Below are positions 45,801 to 55,693 of a stretch of 64,000 bases of DNA, one piece after another. Each line of letters starts with the position of its first letter. Positions within the stretch are counted from its first letter, which is position 1. This DNA is from Mauremys mutica (lineage: Eukaryota > Chordata > Testudines > Geoemydidae): positions 51,308,697 through 51,372,696 of the forward strand of contig NC_059072.1 of the NCBI RefSeq assembly GCF_020497125.1. Direction: 5' to 3'. The translations under genes and the position numbers were made by a program. The notes beneath the pieces are model-generated. The model saw only the letters and a program-made list of their open reading frames with translations, had not been told where the DNA came from and ran no database searches.

Positions 45801-46724
45801 CAGTTTTCATATGATACCTTACAAAACATTGATTGGCTAGTTATTCTGACAACAATGTGGTTGGGTGTGCCCTTTGCTGGTCACAGTGTCCTATGTCTGG
45901 CAGTGGTCTGTACCATGTTCTATAGGAAGCCTTCTCAATTACGTACCTAGATAGTTATATAGTGCTGTACATCTGTAGTTGGGAAGTTCTTCTGGATGTT
46001 TTAAAGAGATCGGCTTGCACTTTGACATACAGTATGTGATTTGAATAGTTAGGTCACTCTAACATGCATAGTGCAAATGCTTTTACTAGGCATAAAAATA
46101 ATCAAATCCTTTGAAGCTTATAGCTACAATACACTCTATAGCAGTTGATTCCTTTACTTACCAATCTAGCATACCCTACAGAGTTATGTTCTTTCTCCCA
46201 CCCATTTTCTGCCCCAACAAGGCACATACGGAGATAGAAAGGAAAAAAGAGGGCAATATCAGCATCTATGTATATGCAGTTCTTGATACTACTGCTGAGA
46301 ATGCCAACATGGGTGTCAATTGTGATAGTGAGTTTTATAATGGGAACATCTGTTCACTGAAAACTAGACAAACTACCAAACCTGGACTAGATTTGAACCA
46401 GTGACTTAAAAGTCTAAAGCTCCATATTTCATTATCAGAACTTAAGCCTTCTGGTTATACCTATCTTCTTTCTTTTCATATTTAGCCTCTTTAGAATCAT
46501 TATCTGTATTTGAAAGCTAAAAAGTTTAATTTATTAGCTTGGATACTTGGGGAAAATTAAGACTTGGCCAACAGAGGGTTCGTTGTGAGGGCAAGGACCC
46601 AGCACACACATTCAGAGGCAGCTTTATAATTTGGATGCAGGTTTGGGGAGAGCAAGTCAGGGACCAGCTATAACAACCATCAGAAGGACCAGCCTCAGAG
46701 GAGGCAAGATGAGGGTAGGGCTGG

Positions 46725-46945
46725 TGGCCACAGCTCACCAGGTCAGCAGACTCAGACTCGTGGGGTTGGGGCTGTGGGGCTAAAAATTGCTGTGTAGACA
46801 TTCAGGCTCCAACCTGGCAGGGTCCCAGAGCTCAGGCTCCAGCACGAACCCAAATGTCTACACAGCAATTTTTCAGCCCCAGGGCCTGAGCCAGCTGACC
46901 CAGGCCAGCCGTGGGCTTTTTAGCCCGGTGTAGATGTGGCCTCCA
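46725..46945. repeat. Fold-back DNA element (gtgtagac type)
   Basis: The arm ggggctaaaaattgctgtg, tagacatt (to 46802) is repeated inverted as aatgtctacacagcaatttt, tcagcccc (46852-46880). The outer parts (ggtcagc/gctgacc) also pair. The right end reads cccggtgtagatgtggcc. Possibly Harbinger-like. Confidence 0.6.
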
Positions 46946-48224
46946 TAATAAGCCTAACTGAACCCATGGTTTTGTATTTCAGTGATGTGTGTACATAATT
47001 CCCATTAATGACAGAAACCCTTTATGCGGGTGGACATAAGTCACTGTGTTTGTCCCCCACACCCATTTTCTTACCAACAAGGGTAGTGCTTCACATCTAT
47101 ATTGTAATGGGTGATGGAGAAAGAACTCTGAATTCCATTTCACTTGACAATACTTCATTTGTTGTTGATAATCTTCCAAGCCTTTTAAATCTAAGTGAAT
47201 CTTGTCTTCCTTCCATAAGGGCACCTTCAACTTTCATTATTGAACTTTGCAGCCATTTCAGTCTCGATAAGATCTCTCTTATGCCTTAGAGTTTATTGAT
47301 TACTTAATATTGCAATATGTGACAAGTTAAATTCCCATTGAGTGTAACGGTAGGATGAATAATGCTTTTTAGTTTTCTCTAAATGCCAGATTAACATGTA
47401 GTTTAAGACCTTAAATAGAAGTATAAAAATATTGAGAATAATAAAAAAAGTTGTGTAAAATACAGCATTTTTTTTGTTTTGTTTTTAAAAAACATTTAAT
47501 ACAAACTAGTAAGTCCGCAGAAAACATAACCAGGCAACATTTTGTATAGCAATGCTGGATCTACTTAATAGTTAGCACATGAATAAAATGAAAAACTTCA
47601 CACAGTGGTCACAATTAAAACATTTCTGTGGTTTGAGAGATATTAACATTTCTCATTTTAAGTACAGGGAATAGCTGACAAACTGGAATAATCTTTTAAG
47701 TACAGCCACTGTATATGATTATATCTTGCTTCAGACAGATTGAGAATTCTTTTGTCAGTATATCTTTTGCTAGTAGATACTAATGTTCTGGTAAAACAGT
47801 GATTTTTTTTTCTTGCCACATATAAACAAATTTTTAAAATATAGCAAAATATGAACTCCCATTAATTAGTCAAAAAAACATTGGTGATACCCTGGGTGTG
47901 CCACAACCTTTCATTGCTATTTTTTTCTCTGTAAGGGTAACAGATTTTAGTACTTTCTGCTCTGTTGTCTGACATAATGTGTACTCTAAAACATCTTCCA
48001 GTGGATATTATTCTTAAGGAAACCACCTGCTTTGGAGAGTGAATGTGTGTATGTTTTCTTTCATTAACTTGAAAAAAAATAGAAATGAGTAAAAGTGTTA
48101 GTTATATATATTCTTTTATTTTCAGTTTTTCGCAGTGTGCACGAAAATTGTTGCTATTCCCAAAAGAGCCAGCGCTGGATACTTTGAAAGTACCCTAGCT
48201 GTGAAATAAAATGTCGGGACAGAT

Positions 48225-48430
48225 TTGTAGGCGGTCAGACCTAGTAGTCAGAATTTGACTGCCAGAGTCAAGGGGCAAAACAGGATCAAAACAAGGAACC
48301 AGGGCTGAACATCAGAACTAAAGTCAGAGTCCAAATGCCAGAGCCAACGGTCGAGACAGAGTCAGAGCCAGGAATCAGAGCCAAGGGTCAGAACTGGATT
48401 ACCAGGAGTCAGGGAAAGCAAGAGCAGGGG
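48225..48430 (+). repeat. Degenerate tandem repeat (gtcagagccaggaa type)
   Basis: About a dozen imperfect units of roughly 15-20 bp vary around gtcagagccaggaatca and gccaagggtcagaa. No coding frame. Similar tracts occur in some sauropsid LTR elements, but there are no ends here to prove that. Confidence 0.7.
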
Positions 48431-48901
48431 TGATTCTGAGGCAGCAGTAAGATTGGGACAGGATTTTTTTCTGTTTATTTAGGTTTCCATCTGACTTGAC
48501 ATTACAAGTCACCTCAAAGTGTGCTATCTGCACAAGAGTCGGGCTGGAGGCATGAAATATAAATTAACAATATTATGTAATACTAAAAGCTGTGATGGAA
48601 CATATCCCAGTGTAAATGTTACACAGCAAAAGGGAGGGAGAAGTTATCAATTAACTTATAACTAATTAGGTAACTAGACAAAATGGTTTGTAAAAAATAT
48701 TAGTGGCCGGTTGGAATCCAGGCATGACACCAATTAACATGCACAATATTAGACACACTGTTTCCATCAAAATTCTAATATGGGGGAAACAATGAGTTCA
48801 AAATATGCACAAGCAAATATGGAAAGTAACAGAGTCCTTAAATATAATTTTTTCATGTGCCCTGGAATCTCTCTCCATTATTTCCATATTCTCCTTTACA
48901 G

Positions 48902-48986
48902 GCAATTGGGGCTAGACTTGGTTCCAAGAAAAGAATATGCTATGGTGGATCCTGACGAGATCAGTATTACAGAACTCTATAGGCTG
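48902..48986 (+). CDS. DOCK4: DOCK4 coding exon (probably exon 7)
   Basis: The 85-nt exon lies between the acceptor ctcctttacag and the donor GTAAGT. Its first base completes the glutamate codon split with the previous exon, and it ends in phase 0. It encodes about residues 155-183: QLGLDLVPRKEYAMVDPDEI, then SITELYRL. The LGLDLVPRK motif is shared by DOCK3 and DOCK4; EYAMVDP is the DOCK4 form. Human DOCK4 as I recall has PEDISI where this has PDEISI. Possible LTR-derived sequence begins soon after the donor. Confidence 0.94.
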
Positions 48987-48989
48987 GTA

Positions 48990-50930
48990 AGTAGATGGCA
49001 ACTGTGCTTTCCTGGGGCACCCAGGGTTGCGAGAGCCCTTGCTACCGCTTACCCTTAGCATGAAGAAGCCTTGTCTGTGCCTGATGGGGTCAGCTTCCCA
49101 AATCCACTGGACATGGGCAACACAAGGACTCCCCTCTAGGCCTATGCAGGCCCTGCTGTCGCTCCACGGGTTAGCAATTGGCACACTCCAGCACTTGAGC
49201 CCTCCGAGTGTGTACCTGGAGCATCCTGCCCCTGGTCTATTGGACACTTGCAGTATTTACGGATTCACTGCTTCCCAAAAAGCAGTATGCGCCAGCTTAC
49301 CAGTTCCACTTCAGATCACTGCCCTGTTATAAACATATCAAAGCACTTACTTTATTTCACTATAAACATATATAAGTTTATTTAACAAAGCTAGAGATTC
49401 AAGTAGTCGCAAATAGAAATATTGGGAATAAATGGTTACATAATAAATAAAATCATAACCTGCATTCTAGACTTAAGACTTAATTAACAAGATACTCTTG
49501 TGCAGGGGTCAGCAGTGTGTCCGTACACAGACACAAGTGTCCACTGTAAAAAAAAATTGGAGGTCTATGGAGGGCGCTCCATGGGCGGGTCCCCGCAAGC
49601 ACCTGTCCCTGCTGTTGCTGACAGAGGGATGGCCAGGCAGCTCTGCACGCTGCCTACGTTCCCCCTCCCCGAGTGCTGACTCCGCGGCTCCCGCCCATTG
49701 GCTGGGAACTGCTGCTAATGGAAGCTGCGGTGGCAGCACTTGCGGATGGGGCAGTATGCAGAGCTGCCTGGCCATGCCTCCACGTAGGAGCCGGAGAAGG
49801 GACATGGTGCTACTTCTGGGAGCTGCTTGAGATAAGTGCTGCATGGAGCCTGCATAACCCCCACCTCTCTGCCCCAGCCCTGATCCCCCTCCCACCCTCC
49901 GAACCCCTTGGTCCCAACCTGGAGCACCCTCCTACACCCCAAATCCATCAGCCCCACCCCAGAGCCTGCACTCCCAGATGGAGCCCTCACCCCCCTCCCC
50001 ACCCCAACACCCTGCCCCAGCCTGGAGCCCCCTCCGGCACTCCAAACCTTCAGTCTCAGCCCAGAGTCCCCTCCTGCACCCCAAATCCCTCATCCACGGA
50101 CCCACACAAGAGCCTGCACCCCCAGCTGAAGTCCTCATACACCCCCATACACATCCCAACCCCCTGCTCCAGCCCAGAGCCTGTACCCCCTCCCGCACCC
50201 CAACCCCCCTACCCCAGCCCAGAGCCCCCCCGCCACCCCTTCAGTGTCCATCACTAAGTCAAGTAATTTCGTCAAGTGTCCGTCACACAACATGGTGATG
50301 CTGACCCTTGCTCTTGTGTCTTGTAGAGTAATGCTCACCCAAAATACTTGCAGTGCTTTATAGCCTGGCTGGCTGTGACCCTGTTTTCATGAGAAAACAC
50401 TCTGTCAGTTTGTCTCCTCCAAGGACTCTGTGTGTCCCCTTGTACTCCAAGAAAAAACACATTCCTTTGTTTTTAGTCATAAACCAGATACCCCATCCCT
50501 TGCTGTTGGTTTATTCCTATACATTTTGTCTCTTGTAGATTTAGCAATCTCTCAGCCCACCCTGGCTCCGTATGCAGTATGCATTCTGAGGCGTATAATA
50601 CACAAAGGTCCAGACAGGGAGATAGTTGTCCATTACCTCCTGTCTGAAAGGAACATTTCCAGGGTGTGTCACTTCCTGGTGACTGCCTTAATTCCAGGAC
50701 CTTAAGAACATAATTTTTAGTATAGATACATAACTCCTTAAATATTATCCATATATACATTTCATAATGATCATGATGACCAGTGGGCTATTGGCTCTCG
50801 GTAGAGATTTCACATTCCACCCTTTGGTGAACTGTTATGTAGATATTGCTCCCAGAGGATCTCTATAAAATCCTATGCACCACCTGTGTCCTATGAGAGT
50901 TCAAAATAAAATTTAAAAAAATCTAATATC
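48990..50930 (-). mobile_element. Possible LTR-element relic, minus strand, interrupted by a hAT
   Basis: The stretch has the look of an antisense LTR: tttatt-type reversed polyadenylation signals near 49350-49370 and long non-AT-rich tracts unlike the neighbouring intron. I found no defined ends or target duplication and no retroviral frame. This call rests mainly on recollection of similar turtle repeats. Confidence 0.3.
49503..50310. mobile_element. Non-autonomous hAT element with C-rich interior
   Basis: The ends CAGGGGTCAGCAGTGTG and GATGCTGACCCTTG are inverted copies with perfect ctcttgtg duplications at 49495-49502 and 50311-50318. The interior (about 49850-50240) is a C-rich array of cagcccagagcc / caccccaaa phrases, which explains the long proline-rich frames. 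gtgtccRtcac lies near both ends. Confidence 0.9.
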
Positions 50931-51056
50931 TGGGTCAGCATATTTCTATTGATAACATAATGGAATTTGTCTGGATATCGGAAATTTCTTTGGGGCTATT
51001 TTGATGAGTCTGTAGTTCTGAAAGATGCTTTCATTTGAGTTAAACTTTCCACTGAC

Positions 51057-51095
51057 TGTGTGTGTGTGTGTGTGTATGTGTGCGCGCGCACGCGC
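51057..51095 (+). repeat. (TG)n-(CG)n alternating purine-pyrimidine repeat
   Basis: A TG run passes into gcgcgcgcacgcgc, uninterrupted purine-pyrimidine alternation with potential to form Z-DNA. Confidence 0.9.
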
Positions 51096-51440
51096 TCACT
51101 CCACATGTTATGTGGATTTGATATATCATCAGTGAAACCATTACAGCTCTGGAATGGTTCCATAAAAGCTTAATCATGAGTAAAAGCATATGAGATGCTT
51201 TCTTTAATACTGTAACTGGGCCCTTAGTTGCATTAGGCTATGCCAAGATTAATGGAATTGTAATAATATGTCCATTGTATGAGTATTGTCACTCTTAATC
51301 ATATTGGGTTGTGGGGTCTCTTCAGCTAATATAACAACATGGATGTCAATAAAGCTGTATGAGACAATGTTCCTTTCGGCTTCTCTGGACACAGAATGAT
51401 CCGTTTTATTTTATGGGAAATTATCATAAATATTTTTCAA

Positions 51441-51520
51441 GGGGCCTGATCCATAGAAACTCCATTGAAGAGAATGGAAAGACTCCAATTGACTTGAGTA
51501 GGATTTGGATATGACCTATG
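51441..51520. repeat. Short imperfect palindrome, cctgatccat...ggatatgacc
   Basis: The phrases gggcctgatccatag, actccattgaagag, atggaaagactccaattg and acttgagtaggatttggat match the layout of the units at 34249-34320 and 43828-43905. Confidence 0.5.
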
Positions 51521-52725
51521 GTAATGTTAAATTGCTATAGTAATATAGAACAGAGTCTTATCTGCTTAAGTTTAAAAACTTTTTTTAAACACACAAATGT
51601 ATTTGAATAATTAACCTGGGCCATAGAATAAAGCACAAATGAGAAGATTGGGCCCATATAAATGTGAGCTGGCATATTTACATTTGCTAATATTCTTTTT
51701 TTACTATACATTCTGATTGTCATTTGACTTGACATTACAGATCACCTGTTTCATTGTGGTATCAGTTAAGTATTTGGGTTACGTGTTGAAAACACTGGGT
51801 TAGTCTTTCTCAAAGTTCAAAACTGTATGTAGTATTACAGAATCATATTTGGACACTTAATATGAAATATTTTTCTAATTATGTAGAAAGGAAACTAATC
51901 AAGTGAAGAAAAATGAAAAATACAATTAAGTGGAAAAACGCTGACTACTTCATAAGATTAGCTAAATTAGATAAGAATAAAAGAAATAAAATTAGATATT
52001 GCTAACGTGGGCAACCTTACTAAAATTAGTGATCAGCTAAGAAATGTAAATTTTAAAAATAAAAAAGAGAGAAAAGCAAAAGATGTTAGCTTACATTGAG
52101 AATTAAGTACTTTGGAAGTGTTAGCATTTAAAATTACGTTTCTTTTAATCAAAATATAAGAGACGGAAATAGTGCTACTTGATTTTTTTTTTGATCCCGG
52201 GTTCCATTAAAATGGTCAAACTATAAACTGATAAATGAGGTTGTTAAGGAAAAAGGCAACTGACCTAAAGAGCAGTCTGGCACAGATTATGCTATGTGGA
52301 AGTGAACCTTTTGGTTTTAGAATAATAACTACAGAGCAACTATATAGTTTATTTTAAAGCTTTTTCAGGAGCAATTCTTTAAACCAGATTTTAAATAAAG
52401 TGTGGGTACATACCTGCTTAAGGTGTTTTTGGGTTCTGGTGGTTAGAAGAAGGAGCTGGAAGGTTGGGGTTAATAGATCTAACAGTCCCAATTGAACCAG
52501 TGGGTAACCCTGATTAAGTCACACCAGCACCTTATGCCTCTTATCTGGGAAATAGATGAAAATCAGTTGGCTCATTGCAGAACAGGTGCTATATCTAAAA
52601 TGAGGGGTTTAAGAAATTACCCCACATTTAGAATTTTTAACTAGTACTATGTTTAATGTATTAGGCTTTTTTATAAATATTTGAACCTGCTGATACATGT
52701 GGTTGTTGTTGATGCTAATATGTAG

Positions 52726-52877
52726 ATGGAGCATCGTCATCGAAAGAAAGACACTCCTATCCCAGCAAGCAGCCACCATCTTTTTGTGCAGATGAAGAGT
52801 CTGATGTGCTCCAATCTGGGAGAGGAACTGGAAGTCATCTTCTCACTGTTTGATAGTAAAGAGAATCGACCAATCAG
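52726..52877 (+). CDS. DOCK4: DOCK4 coding exon (probably exon 8), leads towards the C2/DHR-1 region
   Basis: The 152-nt exon follows an AG at 52724-52725 (ctaatatgtag), a poor pyrimidine tract compared with the other acceptors, and ends at the donor GTAATA. It starts in phase 0 and leaves AG, expected to become serine with the next exon. It encodes about residues 184-233: MEHRHRKKDTPIPASSHHLF, VQMKSLMCSNLGEELEVIFS, then LFDSKENRPI. The basic HRHRKK run and the MCSNLGEELEVIFSLFD block are characteristic of DOCK4. DOCK3 carries a longer, unrelated insert here. The next exon is not found in the remaining 11 kb. Confidence 0.94.
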
Positions 52878-53052
52878 GTAATAACATCAGTTTTCATTTA
52901 AATATTTCAAAACAACAGTTCAGAAAGACTTAGATTAGTGTGTTCCATGAATCTTACATGATGGAGGTAGTGATACGTTTAGGACTTGTCCACACAGTGT
53001 GGCAGTGCTGACTATGGGGGTGTGATTTCTAAAGTGCACTGATGCGTTACAC

Positions 53053-53409
53053 CATAGGCGCTGACTCCCTCTGGCCCCTGCTCCCTGACTATGGGGGTGT
53101 GACTCCCTGCTCCCTGTGGCCCCGCCCCCTGTTCCAGCTCACCACCTCCGCCTCTGCCTCCTCCGTGAGCGTGCTGCCACATCCTGCTTCTCCCCCCTCC
53201 CTCCCAGCACTTGCGCCACGAAACAGCTGTTTCGTGGTGCAGGGAGGGAGGGGGGAAGAGGGGGAATGCAGTGCGCTGGGGGAAGAGGCGGGGCTGGGGT
53301 GGGGATTTGGGGAAGGGGTTGGAATGGGGGTGGGGCCAGGGGCGAGGAAAGGGTGTGGTCGGAGGAGGGGGTGAGCCCCCACCAGTGCTGGAGAAAGTTG
53401 GCATCTATG
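53053..53409. mobile_element. hAT element, CATAGGCGCTGAC end
   Basis: Starts CATAGGCGCTGACTCC and ends AAGTTGGCATCTATG, inverted relatives of each other. Perfect cgttacac duplications are at 53045-53052 and 53410-53417. The interior includes a palindrome around gaaacagctgtttc. It landed in a repeat-like stretch (about 52980-53455). Confidence 0.87.
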
Positions 53410-53456
53410 CGTTACACATTAATTGGTCCATATACACCTTGCTGATGTGCACTAGT

Positions 53457-53660
53457 TCAGGGGTTCCTTTTTCTTTCTGAGGCCCCCTGCCATGCTATAA
53501 GAACTCGGCCCACCTGTGTCACAGTAATTGGATTTTTGCATATAAAAGCCAGGGCTAGCATTAGGGGGTAACAAGCATGGCAGTTACCATGCCACAGGGG
53601 CCCACGCAAAGCTACATTGCTAAGGCAATGTGGGCAAGATGGGGAGGAGCAAGAGATGGG
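53457..53660 (+). repeat. Fragments of CAGGGG-ended hAT-like elements
   Basis: caggggttcctttttctttc begins like a hAT end, and ccagggctagcattaggggg at about 53549 begins a second one. Neither has a visible partner end or duplication. Confidence 0.4.
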
Positions 53661-54900
53661 GGTAGAGCCATGGAAGTGTTGTACTGTGCTCACCCCCATC
53701 CTCTGCACTCCTCTGGACAGGAGAGAAGATAATGGGGGATAGGATCATGCTGCATTTTGTCCACACTCAACATATGTGAGCATAGGGAGGGGAGCCCAAT
53801 GTGGAAGAGTCTCAAGGGTCTGATCTGATAGGAAGTGTGTCGAGGACGTTGGGAATGTGAAATCATGAAATGCTTCCTGCTCTCCTGGGTACAGACAGAG
53901 AGTGAAGGATAGAAGTGGGAAATGTCTTTCTGCAGAGAAGGAATTTTGAGACCAGACCTCAGGGTAGACAAATCTTAGGTAAGATGGCACAAGACCTCAC
54001 AAAGAGTTAAATAAGTCACTGGTATGGGATCATTAATAGGATGATAGTTGTTAGTAGTGTGAAAGCAAATGGTGTTATATGAAATCTGTGAGAATCTTTT
54101 CATTCATGGCCGAGGGAATGTTTTGGATCAAGTGGAAATCATTACAGAATTTGACAAAATGACATCTGACCCTTTTTGGTAGAAAAAGGGCAAGGAGATG
54201 TCTGCCCGCTATTTTGGAGGAAAACTACCGAGAATAAATTGATTCTTATTGCTAGTGAAATCACACAAACTTCTGTTACTAGGATCAAAACTGCTAGGTA
54301 CTATTATGTAATCCTAGACGACACATCTGACATTAATCACCTAAAACAGTTCACTGTCGTATTGAGAATTGTGGCCATCTGTGAGTAGGAGGCATCAAGG
54401 AATATTCTCTGGAATTCATTCCAGTGAATGGCAGAACAGGTGAAGGGTTAATTGAGAGAGCTTCAGAACTTGAAGGAGCATAATTTAGGACTGCTGAAGG
54501 CAAAGGTATGGCAGGAGTAGTATGAAAAGCAAGTAATTAAAATGCTTTTGTGTGAGCATGCACAACTTCTAGGGTTATCAGCAACCCATGTGCCCGCCAT
54601 GATTTGAACCAGGTTGTTATTGACAGTCCATTCCTCAGAAATTGTGGAGTTGCTCTATAGCTATTTAGAGTAGCTTTACAATCTGTGCTTTCTCATCACC
54701 TCACTGGCAAATCTTAAAGCATGTTGCCATGACTCCAAAATAGCTTCCCGGAGCAGGATGAACTCTGTGAAAGCAGTTTCCTATGCACTGAAACATTTTT
54801 TGAGATGCACTACTAAAGAATGCTGAAAATATTGAAACCAGTAGAGCATGAACTCCTTGTAGATGTTGCCAAACTGGTAAATGAAATATCAGTCCTACAC

Positions 54901-55693
54901 AATGTTCCCTCTAATTTTTTTTCCATCCATGTGCGGAATGAATTTTGTTATGTGCACCAATATTGAGGTAATGTATGGATGTACGCCACCAGTAGAAACA
55001 AAAAACCTAGATATAGTATATATTTTTTAAAAGTTATCATAGGGATATTACTGGCATTTTAGAACTCACTACTCCAAGAATTAAATTTAAGTACAAGAGA
55101 GAAATAAAAATTATGAAATGTATAGACCAGTCAAAAACTAAAATAACTCACTTTGAATAAAATTACAGAGAATATATGTGAATTGCAGGAAGTACCAAGA
55201 AGTAACAACAACAATAAAAGTATGTGTTGGGAGGTGACTGTGAGTGAGTGTGTATGAGAGAGACTCAGAGACTGTCTGTGTGTGTGTGTGTATGAGAGAG
55301 AGAGAGAGAGAGAGAGTGCGCTAGCTGCTGGGGAAGTCTATGAGAGACTGTGCACTCACTCACCAGGCTTGTTTGGACCTCAGATCACTGCAGCTCTCCT
55401 GCTCCTGAGCCCTGTCCCCATCCCCAGCTCTGCAGAGATGGAAAACGTGGACAAGGGGGAGGGGAACACCCTGACATCAGCACCTCCCTCTCTCCCCATG
55501 CTCTGCACAGCAAGCAGGAGGGGCCCAGAAGCAGCTGGCCAGGGGCTTCAAGGCAGATGGCAGGAGCAACACGTCTGCAAGGCAGCGTGGGGAGGGGCAC
55601 CTGAACACACGGGTATGCACGGCTCTGCTAATGAAGTGCATGGCGCTTGATTCACTCCTAGGTGGCTGCGTGACCACTTATAGGAAACAAAGG
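54901..55693. mobile_element. hAT-like element inserted in the fossil transposase
   Basis: Flanked by identical tcctacac at 54893-54900 and 55694-55701. The left end AATGTTCCCTCTAATTTTTT is a clear family start; the right end (ccacttataggaaacaaagg) is a diverged inverted counterpart. AT-rich left arm, GC-rich right arm, and a TG/GA microsatellite at about 55278-55318. Confidence 0.75.
55278..55318 (+). repeat. (TG)n and (GA)n microsatellite
   Basis: A TG run is followed directly by a GA run inside the hAT-like element. Confidence 0.9.

Larger units (their letters stand above)
42324..48901 (+). other. DOCK4: DOCK4 intron 6
   Basis: A complete 6.6-kb intron. It contains a long-ended DNA element at 44406-45229, a fold-back element near 46725-46945, a CR1-like fragment near 45750-45800, and a degenerate tandem tract at 48225-48430. 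I recognise nothing in 42324-43620, 43910-44400, 45230-45740, 45810-46720 or 46950-48220 beyond simple AT-rich sequence and a short GC/CA dinucleotide run near 45680-45701. Confidence 0.8.
48987..52725 (+). other. DOCK4: DOCK4 intron 7
   Basis: A complete 3.7-kb intron. The first half, to about 50930, looks LTR-derived and is interrupted by a hAT element. A TG/CG dinucleotide repeat lies at 51057-51095. Nothing is recognised in 51530-52725. Confidence 0.8.

Noticed and set aside
49673..50257. 194-residue proline-rich open frame
   Set aside because: It lies wholly inside a C-rich hAT interior with well-defined ends and target duplication; no domain.
22830..52877. DOCK3 rather than DOCK4
   Set aside because: Exon sequences such as LWHIMNEILDLRRQ and the MEHRHRKKDTP segment fit DOCK4 and not my recollection of DOCK3, which has a longer unrelated insert in the last exon.
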